In this document: piece after piece, positions 61,151 to 64,000 of the stretch | How positions within the stretch are numbered: position 1 is the first letter of the stretch | Layout: every line of letters begins with the position of its first letter | Assembly (NCBI GenBank): GCA_034231615.1 | Contig: CM067298.1 | Span: 804,834 to 868,833, forward strand | DNA: 64,000 nt | Direction of reading: 5' to 3' | Origin: Meghimatium bilineatum | Lineage: Eukaryota > Mollusca > Gastropoda > Stylommatophora > Philomycidae | The notes under the pieces: generated by a model | Told to the model about the DNA's origin: nothing | Seen by the model: the letters and a program-made list of their open reading frames with translations, nothing else | The model's database searches: none | Position numbers and translations under genes: made by a program

Positions 61151-61445
61151 CTAAAAGACCTATTCAAGCCGCAAATGTCCTTTGACAGTTTGGGCATGGA
61201 ATGACCACTGTCGACAGTTTTTGGTCTATCAATGACTTTCTAGCTACTCTCAGCTGTTTAGCTGCTGCATTTCTTCTCTTTTCACGAGATGATGCGCTCT
61301 TTTTGACTGTAGAGTGTCATGACTTTTTGACTGTAGAGTGTCATGACGTTTTGACTGTAGAGTGTCATGCAGATCTGTTTTGTGCAAGTTATTCCCATGT
61401 ATCTTGGTCTATTTCAAAGACCTTCAGTGAGGTCTTTCATGAGTA
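61150..61445 (-). mobile_element. LINE 3' fragment with C2H2-type terminus (same family as 46079)
   Basis: The minus strand reads SLKVFEIDQDTWE, KKSASSREKRRNAAAKQLRV and VVIPCPNCQRTFAA, matching the 46.5-46.7 kb element. Inside, a 24-bp segment (tttttgactgtagagtgtca) is present three times in tandem at 61302-61373. Confidence 0.75.
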
Positions 61446-61724
61446 GACACAGATAAAAAGGACAGTGCAGCACATAAGTTGTTGGAGGGCAACAACTGCA
61501 GCCTTGTGTTCTACAGGGAACTGAAAGGAAATAGAGAGAGACATTCATGTGGAGCATACATATGATGTAAGCCAAGTACAATGATATCAATTCTCTAATA
61601 TCCAAGATCAGATCTGAGATTCAAATATGATCAACATCTAAGTACAATGATATCAATCATCTAATATCAAAGATCAAATCTCAATGATATCAAATATGAT
61701 CAATATCTAATTAGTAAGTAAAGT
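61446..61724. other. Intronic sequence with diffuse 45- to 60-bp repeats
   Basis: Segments containing tcaaatatgatcaacatcta and atcaatcatctaatatcaaa recur loosely at 61.6-61.95 kb, on both sides of the SINE-like insert. Confidence 0.5.
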
Positions 61725-61890
61725 AACCCATAGCATTTATTAATGCCGGTCGACTTAGCCTTAAATGGGTACTGGATTAATCCTGGAAGTAAAGACTGCA
61801 AGGGAGAGGAGATGGCTGCCGCCCTCATTTACAGAGTTTCTGAAATGTGAGATCACTAACATCTTACACCCCTAAAAGATATCTAGTACA
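61725..61890 (+). mobile_element. Possible SINE (GC-richer insert)
   Basis: A segment running from catagcatttattaatgccg to gtgagatcactaacatctt is much richer in G+C than its surroundings and interrupts a loose repeat. It looks like a short interspersed element, but I see no clear A/B boxes. Confidence 0.4.
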
Positions 61891-61991
61891 AAGATATCAA
61901 TCATCTAATATCAAAGATCAAATCTCAATGATATCAAATATGATCAACATCTAAACCAATTGCTCTTTATTTTTTCCAAAAAGTAGATTAC

Positions 61992-62091
61992 CTTAACATC
62001 ACATTCCTTCATAGCCTGCACACAGGTCAAAGCCAATTCATGTAGACCTAGCTCCAGGCATAGATGGCATACTTCCAACAACAATAGTGGT
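61992..62091 (-). CDS. CFAP46: CFAP46-like gene, exon 1 of this window (internal exon)
   Basis: This 100-nt exon is A + 33 codons, so the previous exon (outside the window) must end with two bases of a codon. It reads PLLLLEVCHLCLELGLHELA then LTCVQAMKECDVK, a TPR-like helix pair. The acceptor is TTTTTCTTTCAG|ACCACT, the strongest of the set, and the donor GTTAAG|GTAATC. It ends in phase 0, matching exon 2. The frame does not begin with a start codon; it is not the first exon of the gene. Confidence 0.8.
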
Positions 62092-62344
62092 CTGAAAGAA
62101 AAATCATCTTATGCATACATTCATACTGACATCTTCATGTCAGAGCTGTGACAGCTGTACAAACACAAACAATAGAATGAATACATGAAATGATTAACAT
62201 ATACAATATAGGCCCTATGCAAGCTTGCTTTTTCTCATTCAATCTCAGGGAATTATACAGTGTGTACAGCAGAATCACTACCAATAAACAAATATTAACA
62301 TTTCTTATACTATTATTACTGGCAGAATGACCAGATTTTTATTC
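62092..62344. other. Intronic sequence, nothing recognised
   Basis: Upstream intron. No further exon with matching phase was seen before the right edge. Confidence 0.4.
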
Positions 62345-62655
62345 AAATGTGAGCGAAATACAACAAGTTTCAGTAGATCTCAACATGAGAGGGAAATACA
62401 ACAAGTTTCAGTAGATCTGAACATGAGAGGGAAATACAACAAGTTTCAGTAGATCTCAACATGAGAGCGAAATACAACAAGTTTCAGTAGATCTCAACAT
62501 GAGAGGGAAATACAACAAGTTTCAGTAGATCTCAACATGAGAGCGAAATACAACAAGTTTCAGTAGATCTCAACATGAGAGGGAAATACAACAAGTTTCA
62601 GTAGATCTCAACATGAGAGGGAAATACAACAAGTTTCAGTAGATCTCAACATGAA
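62345..62655. repeat. 38-bp minisatellite, ~8 copies
   Basis: The core is acaacaagtttcagtagatc, with gagagg/gagagc variants. Confidence 0.93.
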
Positions 62656-63000
62656 CACTTTTAGTGACTTGAAGACGGAATTCTATCTCTCTCATCGTGA
62701 TTGGAAGCATCTCAAGTGTGAGATGTATGCACAAGTATCAATTATTCACTCCTGAAGCTTAGCAAATCTTTGCAGTGGAGCTTGACAGAAAAAAGGTTTT
62801 TACATATTCCCATAACAAGAAATCTTAGGGGGTCAAATTATGTGACCTTGGTGACCATTCAATGGGACCTCATCTTCCAGTCCATCTGTCTGGAAATTAT
62901 TGATTAAGTTAGTTTTTACTTTATTGGCATAATGTGGAGGTGCTCCATCTCGCAGGAATATGAATCATTCTGGTATCCTAAGAACTGCAAACGTTTTCTG
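62656..63000. other. Possible mariner-like scrap
   Basis: The minus strand around 62.85-62.98 kb reads pieces resembling a mariner/IS630 C-terminus (for example FLRDGAPPHYANKV), but they are short and broken, so this is tentative. Confidence 0.35.
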
Positions 63001-63004
63001 CACG

Positions 63005-63227
63005 TACATGCTATAAACAGTAATTATATGTTATAAACAGTTCAATGCTATGAACAGTAATGCTATAAACAGTTGAAGTATTGAAGTTACAAGCTATAAA
63101 CAGTTAAATACTATGAACAGTTACATCATATAAACAGTTCAAGCTATGAACAGTTACATGATATAAACAGTTACAGCTATGAACAGTTACATGATATAAA
63201 CAGTTCAAGCTATGAACAGTTACATGA
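63005..63227. repeat. ~33-bp minisatellite (ataaacagtt-based)
   Basis: Units alternate ctataaacagtt and ctatgaacagttacatgat. The right side is regular at 33 bp. The mariner at 63230 is inserted in a unit at acatgaTA. Confidence 0.88.
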
Positions 63228-63229
63228 TA

Positions 63230-64000
63230 CGAGGCGTGTTCAAATGAAAACGGGACTTGTGGATTTATTTAAAAAGTATCATACGCAATTTAATATTTTC
63301 AACGGAATTGAACAAAGCAACCACTTGTGAATAAGAATGCACCTGGGTTCATCAGAAAAAATCTCCGTATGCATTTAGGCAAGCATCCCACTGTTTAGGT
63401 AGACGTCGAATGCCGTCCGAGAAAAAGTTGCGTGGCTGTTCTCTGAACCATGTGGTCACCGCTGTCTTCACCTGCGATTCATCACCTGCCACAATGCTCA
63501 ACAGAAATGCATCACCCTCTGCCCTGTAACGCATCAGGTGGTTCAAACTCCACCCCATCCGTTCTTCCTTATGGTGGTCAGTCAACATCCGTGGGACCCA
63601 CTGTGAACACACCTTCCGATAGTTCAATTTCTTCCGAACAACCATGTGGGCTGTCCCAATTGACATATGGAATTCTTCTGCAAGCGAACGAATGCTCCGA
63701 CGACGGTCAGTCAGTACTGCTTTATCAAGCACGGCTATGGCTTCTTCTGTTGCAAAAATATGCGCCTGACCTGGCCGTGCAAGATCTGCCGTTAACTCAC
63801 GTCCGTCTTTAAACATACGCACCCACTCCATCACTCTGGTCCTCGACAAACATTTGTCACCATATGCTGCCTTCATTCTCCGATGAATGTCTACTGCTTG
63901 ACATCCTTCAAATGAAAGAAACTGGATCACAGCACGCTGATTCACTTTGGACGGGTTCGGAATCACACCCGCCATATTGTTATCAGTCTTCTGCAGCACA
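63230..64000 (-). mobile_element. mariner-like element, internally deleted, cut by window edge
   Basis: The left terminus starts cgaggcgtgttcaaatgaaa after the target TA (63228-63229). The element is oriented minus and its 5' end lies beyond the right edge. It is a different mariner lineage from the one at 16.7 kb (TIR and protein differ). Confidence 0.85.
63352..63975 (-). pseudogene. mariner-like transposase lacking most of the catalytic domain
   Basis: The frame from ATG at 63975 (MAGVIPNPSKVNQRAVIQFL) is open to the natural stop at 63352. It keeps both HTH modules (GCQAVDIHRRMKAAYGDKCL; RRSIRSLAEEFHMSIGTAHM), the WVPRMLTDHHK linker and the first catalytic Asp (IVAGDESQ). It then jumps directly to the C-terminal tail (VKTAVTTWFREQPRNFFSDG). 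The second and third Asp are lost in an in-frame deletion of roughly 120 residues, judged from usual family length. It could still bind DNA but cannot transpose. The alternative start at 63999 adds eight residues. Confidence 0.85.

Overview
The window is eukaryotic (animal) DNA. It has no bacterial-style gene packing. It holds a split gene with GT-AG introns, many non-LTR retrotransposon (LINE) remnants, mariner and pogo/Tigger DNA transposons, tRNA-like SINEs, and about twenty-five minisatellite arrays that make up roughly a third of the sequence. The LINE types and the strong minisatellite load suggest a lophotrochozoan such as a gastropod mollusc. That is inference, not proof.

The only host gene I can support lies on the minus strand and spans nearly the whole window. 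Twelve exons, read from about 62.1 kb down to 4.9 kb, join in one open frame of 573 codons (1,720 nt). Every exon has AG/GT borders and every junction phase agrees. The joined product is part of a helical, TPR-like protein that I identify from memory as CFAP46 (TTC40), a ciliary axoneme protein. Both ends of the gene lie outside the window. Coding sequence is about 3% of the span; introns of up to about 10 kb hold everything else.

Layout (left to right). 0-4.3 kb: minisatellite and a decayed RNase H-bearing LINE (family A, minus). 4.3-6.4 kb: exon 12 and a minisatellite that begins at its splice acceptor. 6.4-9.4 kb: a decayed Tigger element between TA repeats. 9.4-13.3 kb: exon 11, a 41-bp minisatellite, LINE pieces, a foldback element and exon 10. 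13.4-18.5 kb: four minisatellites, one split by a full-length mariner with an uninterrupted transposase. 19-25.6 kb: exons 9, 8 and 7 among minisatellites and SINE-like repeats. 25.8-34 kb: a giant 28-bp array split by a nearly full-length LINE (family B), then exon 6. 35-42 kb: LINE, SINE and two copies of LINE family C. 42.7-47 kb: exons 5 and 4, a 21-bp array open on both strands and a LINE-split array. 47.8-51.7 kb: LINE pieces and a transposon-like conserved ORF broken by a LINE. 51.8-56.4 kb: minisatellites with exons 3 and 2. 56.4-60.7 kb: a deleted Tigger element and a second, truncated copy of LINE family B inside a 19-bp array. 60.7-64 kb: LINE scraps, exon 1 of this window, and an internally deleted mariner running off the right edge.

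The most unusual signal is that several minisatellites start exactly at exon-intron borders of the CFAP46-like gene. Their repeat unit contains a copy of the splice site itself, which makes arrays of potential decoy donors or acceptors. In one array the copied acceptors have lost their AG, while in others many copies keep it. Several arrays have also received transposon insertions, so the introns appear to grow by minisatellite expansion plus transposon capture.
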